Source: Bacteroidaceae bacterium
GTDB lineage: Bacteria > Bacteroidota > Bacteroidia > Bacteroidales > Bacteroidaceae
Assembly (NCBI GenBank): GCA_017448825.1
Contig: JAFSKR010000005.1
Location: forward strand, 1-48,510
DNA: 48,510 bases
Direction of reading: 5' to 3'
The position numbers and the translations under genes were made by a program. The notes under the pieces were generated by a model. That model saw nothing but the letters and a program-made list of their open reading frames with translations, was not told the DNA's origin and ran no database searches. Of this stretch, positions 26,666 to 33,777 are shown in pieces (position 1 is the stretch's first letter; the number at the start of each line of letters is the position of its first letter).

Positions 26666-26941
26666 ATGAATACGACAGCATTACAAAGTGTTTGGCAGAC
26701 CTTACTTGGTTACGACCTTACAGCAGCCAACAAACGCTGGCTGGCTGACCATTTGTATGAAGCAGTGAAGGCGGAAAATATGAAGGCAAGGAGAAATGCG
26801 AAGTCTTGGCCAAAGTTGTCAAAAGCAGATTTAGTCATTTCTCCAGAAGTGATGGCTTTGGTGGAAGGGGTTGAACCATTACCAGAAGATTTTGACGTAA
26901 ACAAAGTTCGCTTAGAATATTTGATGAAAAAATATGGATGA
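26666..26941 (+). CDS. Antitoxin-like protein of a type II toxin-antitoxin pair
   Basis: This 91-residue protein (start ATG at 26666; an in-frame TTG lies 12 bp upstream) begins MNTTALQSVWQTLLGYDLTA. It is mostly helical and charged, with a segment LVISPEVMALVEGVEPLPED and a C-terminal end likely to wrap the toxin. No clear DNA-binding fold was recognised. Its end overlaps the PIN-domain toxin gene by 8 bp, the usual arrangement of VapBC modules, where the antitoxin neutralises the toxin and represses the operon. The function is therefore inferred mainly from position and size. Confidence 0.7.
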   Translation: MNTTALQSVWQTLLGYDLTAANKRWLADHLYEAVKAENMKARRNAKSWPKLSKADLVISPEVMALVEGVEPLPEDFDVNKVRLEYLMKKYG

Positions 26942-27374
26942 TAGAATAAACGTCTTTATCGATACAAACATTCTGATTGATTATCTTGCTCGCCGAAAAA
27001 CTTTTTTTGAAGCGGTGGCACTTATCATCCAACTTGGCAAGAAAAAGAAATGTAATTTGCAAGTTTCTTCGTTGTCATTTGCTACTGCGAGTTTTATTAT
27101 GCAGGCTCATTACAAGATGAGGCATGATGACATCGTCAAGAGGTTTGCCAATTTTGTCAAACTCTGCAATGTGACTACAGTAGATTCTCAAGCAATAGAC
27201 GAATCTCTGACTTCCCTTTTTGACGATTTTGAGGATGCCATGCAATATTTTTCCGCTACACGAGAAGGGGCAGATGTTATCATCACTCGTAACAAAACAG
27301 ATTTCAACGCATCTCAACTCCCTATTTACGAGCCGCAAGAGTTTTTGGATGTTTTGTTATCGGGACATCAATAA
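26934..27374 (+). CDS. PIN-domain ribonuclease toxin (VapC-like)
   Basis: This 146-residue PIN-domain protein shows the acidic active-site pattern. VFIDTNILIDYL near the N-terminus contains Asp10, FFEAV has the second acidic residue, and DFEDAMQYFSATREGADVIITRN supplies the remaining acidic residues before NKTDF. VapC-type toxins are Mg-dependent ribonucleases, often cutting tRNA or rRNA, restrained by the antitoxin encoded upstream. The start overlaps the antitoxin gene by 8 bp. A strong terminator follows 20 bp after the stop codon. The pair lies between two copies of a leader sequence (26553 and 27490), suggesting insertion as a cassette. Confidence 0.85.
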   Translation: MDDRINVFIDTNILIDYLARRKTFFEAVALIIQLGKKKKCNLQVSSLSFATASFIMQAHYKMRHDDIVKRFANFVKLCNVTTVDSQAIDESLTSLFDDFEDAMQYFSATREGADVIITRNKTDFNASQLPIYEPQEFLDVLLSGHQ

Positions 27375-27394
27375 ATTCTTTCTTATCTCACATG

Positions 27395-27428
27395 AGGCAC
27401 AAAGCACTTTCCACTTTGTGCCTTTTTT
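27395..27428 (+). terminator. Intrinsic terminator after the vapC-like gene
   Basis: Arms aggcacaaag (27395-27404) and ctttgtgcct (27414-27423) are perfect complements with a 9-nt loop, followed by a run of T to 27428. Confidence 0.85.
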
Positions 27429-27457
27429 GTGCCCTGTTGAAAAAAGTTGGGGAAAAG

Positions 27458-27489
27458 TTTGTGGGTGTCGGAGTTTTTTAGTTAATTTG
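27458..27489 (+). promoter_or_regulatory. Promoter TTTG-20-TTAATTTG of the Big_2/dockerin gene
   Basis: TTTG at 27458-27461 is followed after 20 nt by TTAATTTG (27482-27489), one base from the TAnnTTTG consensus. It would give a leader of about 290 nt before the ATG at 27784, long for a bacterial gene and filled by a structured element. Confidence 0.6.
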
Positions 27490-27741
27490 CAACCGATTGG
27501 GCGGTTAACGTCCTGTCACTGCGATGCTTCGGTGTCGTGTCTTATTGGTAAAATAGAAGCGTTATGCTCATCGTACAGACAGAAACCTGAGAAATTTCTA
27601 AAAAAACAACGATGGAGGATAGGCATAGTGTTTCACGTTATAGCGTGGAACATCTACTCTGTCGTTTATCGTTGTGGGTTTTCTCAGGACCTCTGTCTGA
27701 AACGTGGACATAGCAGTTCCACGCTTCTTCGTTTTATATAA
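27490..27741 (+). ncRNA. Leader RNA family, copy B (full, with alternative pairings)
   Basis: Three perfect nested stems are visible: cagacaga 27576-27583 with 27692-27699; cctgagaaa 27586-27594 with 27680-27688; acaacgat 27606-27613 with 27668-27675. Inside is the hairpin gtttcacg/cgtggaac (27630-27637, 27644-27651). After the nested stems, gttccacgc (27716-27724) can pair either with the nearby cgtgga (27703-27708) as a small hairpin, or with gcgtggaac (27643-27651) inside the nested domain over 9 perfect pairs, which makes a pseudoknot. The two states exclude each other, so this could be a regulatory switch. The 5' part matches copy A and the 3' part resembles copy C. No known riboswitch recognised. 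Confidence 0.6.
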
Positions 27742-27783
27742 ATGTCTTTCAAGGGACTGGGGAGGACAAAAAAAGGGAAGACA

Positions 27784-29517
27784 ATGAAAAAACTCTTGTT
27801 AATTCTTGTAATGTTTTCGACATCGATATATCGTTTGTCGGCAGCAGACTACACAACCACTATCACAATGATGATAGGTAAATCTGCAACAATAAATCCT
27901 GTTACAGATGTAGGTCTCACACTCTCTAATACGTGTAAAATCTACCAAGAGACATATGAGATGTATTACAACAATGTCTATGACAATAGTGCATTTACGA
28001 TAACACCAATAGACAACGCATATAAAATAGAAGCATTGAGAACTGGGACTTTTCGGATGGATGTCAAAGTCACCTGGTTCAATCCCAAATCCCAATATCT
28101 AATATATACAACCTATATAGCCACCTATAATATCAATGTCATCGATGTCACCCAGATTAATATGCCTTCTTCTCTGAATCTACAGCCTGGCAGTACTTAC
28201 ACACTAACACCCCAGATATTGGAAACGGGTGCAACATCGGAACTTACATGGACGAGCAGCAACACGGGAGTTGCTATTGTCAGCAACGTTGGTGTCATTC
28301 GGGCACTTAGGGTTGGCACGACCGACATCACTTGTACGGCCTATAACGGTGTAAGTGCAACTTGCCGAATCACCGTAGTACCTATTATCGCAGAAGATTT
28401 TGTGCTGGAGGAGACTTTGTTGGAATTGGAGCAAGGCGAGACTGCTACATTGAGTCCGATTTTTACACCTGCCAATACAACAGACCAGAGTGTGACCTAC
28501 AAGAGTTCGAACACGAAAGTAGCAACGGTGGATGCCGAAGGCCTTGTAACAGGTGTGGGCAAAGGAACCTGTACCATCACGGCAAGTACTAACGATGGAA
28601 GTGGGCTGAATGCTGCATGTACCATTACAGTCAAACCTACGGTTACGTCTATCACGCTACAAAACGCAATGGAATTGACTGTCGGTCAAAGCAATATACT
28701 TGAGCCTGTTATTCTGGAAGAAGGTGCAGTAACTACGCTGACTTGGCATAGTAGCAATACTTCTGTTGCGACGGTCACCAGCGATGGAACTGTCTATGCC
28801 GCCAGTGCAGGAAAGACCACCGTCACCTGTACTGCCGCCAATGGTGTGTCCGCATCTTGTGAGGTGATGGTGAATCCGCTTCCTAACTACTTGTATTCCT
28901 CCAATATATCCGTCATTGTCGGCAGTCAAGCGACCTTGCCCGTTATGATGGCGAACAAGGAGAAAATCACCGCTTGTGCCTTTGAGATAGTCCTGCCCGA
29001 GGGTGTCACCATCTCCTCATATCAACTGACAGATCGTAAGGCAGACCAGAGTGTCGGGGTTGAGCAACTTGCCAATGGCAACCATCAGGTGGTCATTTTC
29101 TCTTCTACCTCTACAGCACTCAACGGAACAGATGGCGTGCTGTTGAATCTCGCACTTACTGCCGACATGTTCATGAGTACAGGAACTTATGTCCTCGGCA
29201 TCAAGAACATAGAGTTGACCACAACAGACGCTCTTACCATTAATCCTGTAGATGTGAATGTGGCACTGACCGTGAGCGACGTGCAGATAGGCGACGCGAA
29301 CGGTGACGGCAAGATTTCCATCACCGATGCAGTGGCGATTGTAAACAGTATTCTCGGCAATGCTTCCGCAAACTTTGTCAATGAGGCTGCCGATGTGAAC
29401 GGTGACGGGAAGGTAAGCATCACAGATGCTGTGGCAGTGGTCAACAAGGTCTTGAAATCGGGAACAGTCAGTGCAAAAGTGAGAATGAAGGAAGAGGGGC
29501 AACTTGATCCTCAATGA
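27784..29517 (+). CDS. Secreted Big_2 / cohesin-like / dockerin-like surface protein
   Basis: Start chosen at ATG 27784, which opens a signal peptide (MKKLLLILVMFSTSIYRLSA); an upstream in-frame ATG at 27742 would precede it by 14 codons. The 577-residue protein has a diverged Ig-like N-terminal domain and three clear Big_2 domains (about 115-370, each with the pattern SSNTxVATV and an ending such as CRITVVP). A cohesin-like beta-sandwich follows (about 375-500, with FEIVLPEGVTISSYQL). A type-I dockerin-like pair of calcium loops lies at about 503-565: GDANGDGKISITDA and DVNGDGKVSITDAV. Cohesin and dockerin modules bind each other, so the protein could join larger cell-surface assemblies. It has a 290-nt structured leader. 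Confidence 0.85.
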   Translation: MKKLLLILVMFSTSIYRLSAADYTTTITMMIGKSATINPVTDVGLTLSNTCKIYQETYEMYYNNVYDNSAFTITPIDNAYKIEALRTGTFRMDVKVTWFNPKSQYLIYTTYIATYNINVIDVTQINMPSSLNLQPGSTYTLTPQILETGATSELTWTSSNTGVAIVSNVGVIRALRVGTTDITCTAYNGVSATCRITVVPIIAEDFVLEETLLELEQGETATLSPIFTPANTTDQSVTYKSSNTKVATVDAEGLVTGVGKGTCTITASTNDGSGLNAACTITVKPTVTSITLQNAMELTVGQSNILEPVILEEGAVTTLTWHSSNTSVATVTSDGTVYAASAGKTTVTCTAANGVSASCEVMVNPLPNYLYSSNISVIVGSQATLPVMMANKEKITACAFEIVLPEGVTISSYQLTDRKADQSVGVEQLANGNHQVVIFSSTSTALNGTDGVLLNLALTADMFMSTGTYVLGIKNIELTTTDALTINPVDVNVALTVSDVQIGDANGDGKISITDAVAIVNSILGNASANFVNEAADVNGDGKVSITDAVAVVNKVLKSGTVSAKVRMKEEGQLDPQ

Positions 29518-29552
29518 AATAATTCAGAATAACTACAATAAATATTATCCGT

Positions 29553-30782
29553 ATGAAAAAGATTTTCTTTTTGCTGCTCACGTTCTTGACAGGTATGCTG
29601 ACTGCCAATGCGGAAAATGGGGTGAGCACAGAGAATGCCACGATTCCGCAAGGCGGAACTGGCATTATCAGCATCGAATTGAATAATGACGATTACACTT
29701 TCACGGCTTTTTCCTTCAAGTTAACCTTGCCTGAAGGCATCAGTTTCGTATTGGATGGAAATGGACGTCCCACGTTTGGGGTGGGTACACGCTTCAGTGA
29801 TCACAGTCCCTCTTCATATGGAGATGGACAAGGGGGCACATTTGCTTGCCTATCACCGAGCAGTGCCCCCATTAGCGGTACGAGTGGCGTGCTATTGGAC
29901 ATTAATGTAACCGCCGATGCAGAATTGTCCGTAGGTAGCACATTCATTGCCACGCTTAGTGAATTGACCTTCACCACTCCCTCGGAACAGGAGGTGAATT
30001 TTGATGATATGATCGTAACCATCACCATTGGTGAACCAGACGACGGACGCATCAAATTTGATGAGAATGCCACCAGACTGCCCACTTATACAGCAGGGGG
30101 AAAGGGATACGTAAAAATGACACGTGCCATCAAGGCTGGGGAGTGGAGCACGATTGTGCTGCCTTTCACCTTGACCAAGGCAAAGGCTGAGACTGCATTC
30201 GGCAGCGATGTACAATTGGCTGTGTTTACGGGTTTTGAGACCGAATATGCAGACGAGGACGATGTGACTCCAGATGCGATTGCTATCAAATGTGAGACAT
30301 ACACGATGACGGCAAAGAAAGGAATGACTGGTGGCACACCATATCTTATCAAGACAACGAAGGACATAGAATCGTTTGAGGCGGATGATGCTACCTTGGT
30401 AGATGCCGTGACCGATGTGACAGGAAAAGATGAGTATGAAACATCGGGCAAGTTCACGGGGACATTTGTCAAGGATAAAATTCCAAATGACGGATTGTTC
30501 CTCAGCGGCAATAAATTCTGGTACTCAACAGGCAAGACCAATGTGAAGGCGTTTCGTGCATGGTTTGAGTTGGGGGCTGTGCTGGACAAAGAGACAGACT
30601 TCGGCTCAAAAATCCGCCTGGTAATGAATGACGAGGCAACAGGCATCGTGGATGTTGAGTCAGAAAAGCGAATTGCTGATGGCGTGTACACCTTGCAGGG
30701 CGTGTCGCTCGGGCAGAAGGACGTGCAGTCGTTGCCGAAGGGCATCTACATCGTGGATGGCAAGAAAGTGAGTGTGAAGTAA
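29553..30782 (+). CDS. Secreted cohesin-like protein with T9SS-type C-terminal tail
   Basis: This 409-residue protein has a signal peptide (MKKIFFLLLTFLTGMLTANA). An N-terminal cohesin-like domain (about 22-165, FSFKLTLPEGISFVLDG and GVLLDINVTADAELS) resembles that of the preceding gene. A central domain of unknown fold includes WSTIVLPFTLTKAKAE. The tail is ADGVYTLQGVSLG...LPKGIYIVDGKKVSVK, the pattern of Bacteroidetes type IX secretion/cell-surface sorting domains. It begins 35 bp after the Big_2/dockerin gene and probably shares its transcript. If its cohesin-like domain binds the upstream protein's dockerin, the two would form a surface complex; this is inference. Confidence 0.8.
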   Translation: MKKIFFLLLTFLTGMLTANAENGVSTENATIPQGGTGIISIELNNDDYTFTAFSFKLTLPEGISFVLDGNGRPTFGVGTRFSDHSPSSYGDGQGGTFACLSPSSAPISGTSGVLLDINVTADAELSVGSTFIATLSELTFTTPSEQEVNFDDMIVTITIGEPDDGRIKFDENATRLPTYTAGGKGYVKMTRAIKAGEWSTIVLPFTLTKAKAETAFGSDVQLAVFTGFETEYADEDDVTPDAIAIKCETYTMTAKKGMTGGTPYLIKTTKDIESFEADDATLVDAVTDVTGKDEYETSGKFTGTFVKDKIPNDGLFLSGNKFWYSTGKTNVKAFRAWFELGAVLDKETDFGSKIRLVMNDEATGIVDVESEKRIADGVYTLQGVSLGQKDVQSLPKGIYIVDGKKVSVK

Positions 30783-30817
30783 CTGAAAGGAATGTTTAAC
30801 CCGAAACAAACAGAAAT

Positions 30818-31030
30818 ATGAAAAAGACTTATATTCGTCCAGAGATGGAAGTATTTGCATCCGTAGAGGCTGCTCCGCTGTGTGGCAGCGGTGGCGTTGC
30901 AGGTGGCAAAGATGGTGTCATTGAGGATGTGCTGTTCGGCGGCGTTGACGAGGACGGCAACATCGATCCGAGCGCTCCTCTGCGTGGCATCATCGGCGAC
31001 GATGACAAGGTAGGAGGGCTTCTCTGGTAA
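30818..31030 (+). CDS. Small acidic, glycine-rich peptide of 70 residues
   Basis: This small protein begins MKKTYIRPEMEVFASVEAAP, a start common to many unexplained short Bacteroidales ORFs. It continues with a Gly/Asp-rich stretch (GSGGVAGG, FGGVDEDGN, GIIGDDD) and ends GGLLW. It follows the cohesin-like gene by 35 bp and is closed by a 26-bp perfect palindrome 25 bp after its stop codon, which supports it as the real last gene of that operon. No enzyme or membrane domain is visible. A role as a small secreted or processed peptide is possible but unproven. Confidence 0.65.
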   Translation: MKKTYIRPEMEVFASVEAAPLCGSGGVAGGKDGVIEDVLFGGVDEDGNIDPSAPLRGIIGDDDKVGGLLW

Positions 31031-31051
31031 GAATCCCCTACGTCGTTACCT

Positions 31052-31119
31052 CGATGCGTATCAATTCATGCACGGGTGTTGTATTGTTTCAACACCCGTG
31101 CATGAATTGATACGCTTCG
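31052..31119. terminator. Large 26-bp perfect palindrome ending the dockerin operon
   Basis: Arms 31056-31081 and 31090-31115 are exact reverse complements (core tcatgcacgggtgttg) around an 8-nt loop, and three more pairs extend the stem after one mismatch. There is no T-tract. It lies 25 bp after the small-peptide stop codon and probably ends or protects that transcript in both directions. Confidence 0.75.
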
Positions 31120-31244
31120 TGGTATCTTGTCTTTGTGAAGACCTTGCCCCATTCACATACGATGAGACACCAGAAGCCAAGTGCTGCATTTACTGAATAC
31201 CTTACTTCCATCAAAAACACGTCTTTCCTGTCAACTGATGAGGC

Positions 31245-31408
31245 GAATGTATGTTGACCGATGTCGCTAATATAGGCGAACCACTTTCGCGGGTCAAGAC
31301 CCAAGAGCGTAGCGGGTGTAGATGTGAATTTTGTTTCCACGGCTACAAGAATTTATCTTTTTATAGTGATTTGGACTGCTCTCTTGAAATGTCTATCATT
31401 TTGTGGCG
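31245..31408 (+). repeat. Diverged promoter-bearing repeat, copy 1
   Basis: Compared with 47932-48095, both copies share atgtatgttga, ctaatata-gcgaac, gggtcaagacc, acaag-at, gtgattt and attttgtggcg in the same order, over about 165 bp. On the minus strand both can be read as related peptides (ILV...TK...GLDP.K.F.YI....QHT). This copy's promoter boxes (TTTG 31370, tcattttg 31396-31403) have decayed. It accounts for the gap before the GDSL gene, with its own -7 box further on. Confidence 0.65.
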
Positions 31409-31449
31409 GCAAAGTCGGGAAATGTGCTCCTGTTTTGAGAAAGTTTTTG

Positions 31450-31457
31450 TAACTTTG
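31450..31457 (+). promoter_or_regulatory. -7 box TAACTTTG of the GDSL esterase gene
   Basis: TAACTTTG matches TAnnTTTG and lies 25 bp before the ATG at 31483. The nearest TTTG (31434-31437) is 12 nt upstream, too near for a typical -33 box. Confidence 0.5.
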
Positions 31458-31482
31458 CAGGCGAAATGAAAAGACTGGGAAT

Positions 31483-32250
31483 ATGAAGCGTAAGAGATTG
31501 AGACATGTGGGTGGGCTGGTGATGGTGTTGTTGTGGCTTTCGGTTGGCATGGTGCTGACGGGAGGGAAGCGTGTGCTGTTTATTGGTGACTCCATCACGG
31601 ATGGTGGATGGGGCAATAGCGGTGGCTCGGCGAAGAGTTCGAAGGAGCGGAATCATGTTGACATGAATCACATTTATGGGCATAGTTATATGATGTTGTG
31701 TGCGGCACATTATCAGGGTGAGTGTCCTGACTCGGATTATGTGTTTTTCAACCGAGGCATTAGCGGCAACACGCTTTATGATATGGTGGCACGCTGGCAG
31801 GAGGATGCTTTGGACTTGCAGCCAGATGTGGTGTCTATCTTGATAGGGACTAATGATATACATGGATTCTTGGAAAAGAAAGATGCAGGTGCGGAGGCTT
31901 CGTTTGACTATGAGTGCTGGGAACGCTCTTATCGACAATTGTTGGAAGAATTGAAGAGATGGAACCCGAAGGTGAAGGTGGTGCTGGGTGCTCCTTTTGT
32001 GGCGAAAGAAGGGTGGGTTGGTGAGACGCCGACGTACGAACTCCGTGCGGAGATGGTGAAGAAGTTGGCAGTCATTGTGAAGAAAATCAGTGAGGACGTT
32101 GGGGCGGTGTATCTGCCGTACGATGAAATGTTTGCAGAGTTGGTTAAGACGGAACCACGGAAATCCTACTGGATATGGGATGGCATTCATCCCACGCCCG
32201 CAGGTCATCAGAAGATGGCAGACTTGTGGATCTCTATGGTGAAGTTGTAA
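31483..32250 (+). CDS. SGNH/GDSL-family esterase, exported
   Basis: This 255-residue protein has an N-terminal hydrophobic signal (GGLVMVLLWLSVGMVLTGG) and the SGNH catalytic blocks. FIGDSITD holds nucleophile Ser37, NRGISGN contains the oxyanion Gly92, GTND has Asn124, and DGIHPTPAGH supplies Asp233 and His236. The fold removes acetyl or acyl groups, often from plant or host polysaccharides. It is followed 27 bp later by a HAD-family phosphatase on the same strand. The substrate cannot be decided from sequence. The lack of a lipobox suggests periplasmic or secreted location. Confidence 0.9.
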   Translation: MKRKRLRHVGGLVMVLLWLSVGMVLTGGKRVLFIGDSITDGGWGNSGGSAKSSKERNHVDMNHIYGHSYMMLCAAHYQGECPDSDYVFFNRGISGNTLYDMVARWQEDALDLQPDVVSILIGTNDIHGFLEKKDAGAEASFDYECWERSYRQLLEELKRWNPKVKVVLGAPFVAKEGWVGETPTYELRAEMVKKLAVIVKKISEDVGAVYLPYDEMFAELVKTEPRKSYWIWDGIHPTPAGHQKMADLWISMVKL

Positions 32251-32277
32251 ATGATATGTTAGAAAGAAGGTAAAAAG

Positions 32278-33051
32278 ATGGAAAAGGAAGTGATACAAGG
32301 GGCGATCGGAAAGTACTTGAAAGAGAAGGGATTCGAGCGACTGAGTGTGCAGGCAGCCATGTTCGATATGGATGGCGTATTGTTCGACTCGATGAAGAAT
32401 CATGCCTATTGCTGGCATGAGACGATGAAGCATTTTGGCTTAGACTTGCCCGAATGGGAGGCTTATATGCATGAGGGACGCACGGGGGCAGGAACGATTA
32501 ATCTGGTGTCGTTGCGTCAGCGTGGGCATGAGGCGACAGAGGAGGAGATACACAATATCTATAAATATAAGAGTGAAATGTTCAACCAATGCCAGAAGGC
32601 TGAACGGATGCCAGGGGCTTACGAGGTGCTGGTGAAGGTGAAAGAGTGTGGGGTGGTGCCGATGGTGGTGACGGGCAGTGGGCAGGTGACGCTGTTGGAC
32701 AGATTGAACCGGAACTTTCCCGACATCTTTCAAAAGGAACTGATGGTGACGGCTTTCGATGTGCAGTATGGGAAGCCGAATCCAGAGCCGTATCTGATAG
32801 GAATGGAGAAATATCAGCGTTGGTGCGAAGGAAAGGGATTTAATGGTGAATTAAAGCCCAACAACTTCATTGTTGTGGAGAACGCACCTTTGGGGGTGCA
32901 GGCTGGTGTGGCAGCAGGGGTGTTCACTATTGCTGTGAACACGGGACCTCTGCCAGATGACGCACTGCTAAGTCAAGGGGCAAACCTGCTGTTCCATTCG
33001 ATGCAGGAGTTCTGCGAGGAATGGGAGACCTTCTTCAATTCTTTCTCATAA
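32278..33051 (+). CDS. HAD-superfamily phosphatase (beta-phosphoglucomutase-like)
   Basis: This 257-residue cytoplasmic enzyme has all four HAD motifs: FDMDGVLFDS with nucleophile Asp30 and acid Asp32, VVTGSGQ (motif II), KPNPEPY (motif III lysine), and VVENAPLGVQAG (motif IV). A helical cap lies between the first two (subclass I). Such enzymes remove phosphate from sugar phosphates or other small metabolites, or isomerise them. It is in line with the GDSL esterase and overlaps, tail to tail, the end of the minus-strand pgeF gene by 17 bp, leaving no room for a terminator between them. Confidence 0.9.
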   Translation: MEKEVIQGAIGKYLKEKGFERLSVQAAMFDMDGVLFDSMKNHAYCWHETMKHFGLDLPEWEAYMHEGRTGAGTINLVSLRQRGHEATEEEIHNIYKYKSEMFNQCQKAERMPGAYEVLVKVKECGVVPMVVTGSGQVTLLDRLNRNFPDIFQKELMVTAFDVQYGKPNPEPYLIGMEKYQRWCEGKGFNGELKPNNFIVVENAPLGVQAGVAAGVFTIAVNTGPLPDDALLSQGANLLFHSMQEFCEEWETFFNSFS

Positions 33052-33763
33052 TGCCGTTGATGATTCTTCCGTTTAGGTTTCGGCGGGCAGAGAAGAAGCG
33101 GTCGTAGTTCTGATAGGTGTCAATGCTGGCAACGTGGATGTTGTTGGGATTGACACCTTTTTCGATGAGTTGTAGTCGGTTGCATTCCCAAAGGTTAATG
33201 TGCCATGCCTCTTCCTGTCCTTCCGACAGAGAGGTTTTCTTTCTTTTGAGAGGAGAAGCCGGCATGAGAGGGTGTCGTTTGGCAAGTCTTTCCATGGGGA
33301 AGCCTGCCTTGGCAAAAAGTTCATACACCTCGTCACCCACCTCAAAACTGTCTGGTCCGATGCCTGGTCCGATGATGGCATGCAGATGTTTGGCCTGTGT
33401 GCCGTAAGTCTCTTGCAACGCTTCGATACTACTTTCGACGATGCGTTTCTGTGTGCCTTTCCATCCTGCATGTACGGCGGCAACAATCTGGGTGACATCA
33501 TCCCATAAAAGAACTGGAATACAATCGGCTGTTCTGACGCAGATACAAAGGTTCGGGAGATGGGTGCAGAGGGCATCCACTCCATCGAGGGCAAGTGCCT
33601 GTTCCAGAGGGTTCTTATGGGTAAAGTCCTCGTCGATGATTCTTGTGGTGGTCTCATGCGTCTGATGCAAAGGCATGATGAGATGGGGTATGTCGATAGA
33701 AACACCGCCATCTCGCGTAGTGGAGAAGGCGGTGATGTTTTGTGGCGTATTATAGATTAACAT
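33035..33763 (-). CDS. pgeF: Multicopper-oxidase-like purine nucleoside phosphorylase (YfiH/PgeF family)
   Basis: This 242-residue member of the 'laccase domain'/YfiH family has conserved metal and active-site residues: LHQTH (His33, His36), VRTADCIPVLLWD (Cys81), and AAVHAGWKG (His98). The family was long called polyphenol oxidase. Bacterial and human (LACC1) members have been shown to be purine nucleoside phosphorylases and adenosine deaminases, and PgeF has also been linked to peptidoglycan fidelity. Here it ends an operon with adenylate kinase and hypoxanthine phosphoribosyltransferase, which fits purine salvage. It starts 14 bp after obgE ends. Start ATG at 33763. Confidence 0.9.
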   Translation of the reverse strand: MLIYNTPQNITAFSTTRDGGVSIDIPHLIMPLHQTHETTTRIIDEDFTHKNPLEQALALDGVDALCTHLPNLCICVRTADCIPVLLWDDVTQIVAAVHAGWKGTQKRIVESSIEALQETYGTQAKHLHAIIGPGIGPDSFEVGDEVYELFAKAGFPMERLAKRHPLMPASPLKRKKTSLSEGQEEAWHINLWECNRLQLIEKGVNPNNIHVASIDTYQNYDRFFSARRNLNGRIINGIMRKN

Positions 33764-33777
33764 GAATAAAAAAGCAT

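Noticed and set aside
26542-26748. 68-codon frame in leader copy A
   Set aside because: It begins at the -7 box itself, before transcription could start, and overlaps the antitoxin gene.
27220-27741. 173-codon plus-strand frame over the vapC end and the leader
   Set aside because: Overlaps the PIN-domain gene in another frame, crosses a clear terminator and a promoter, and has no recognisable domain.
31089-31340. 83-codon minus-strand frame near the large palindrome
   Set aside because: Not annotated as a gene because its end is inside the palindrome and the matching copy at 47887-48072 has lost the frame in part; treated as a repeat element instead.
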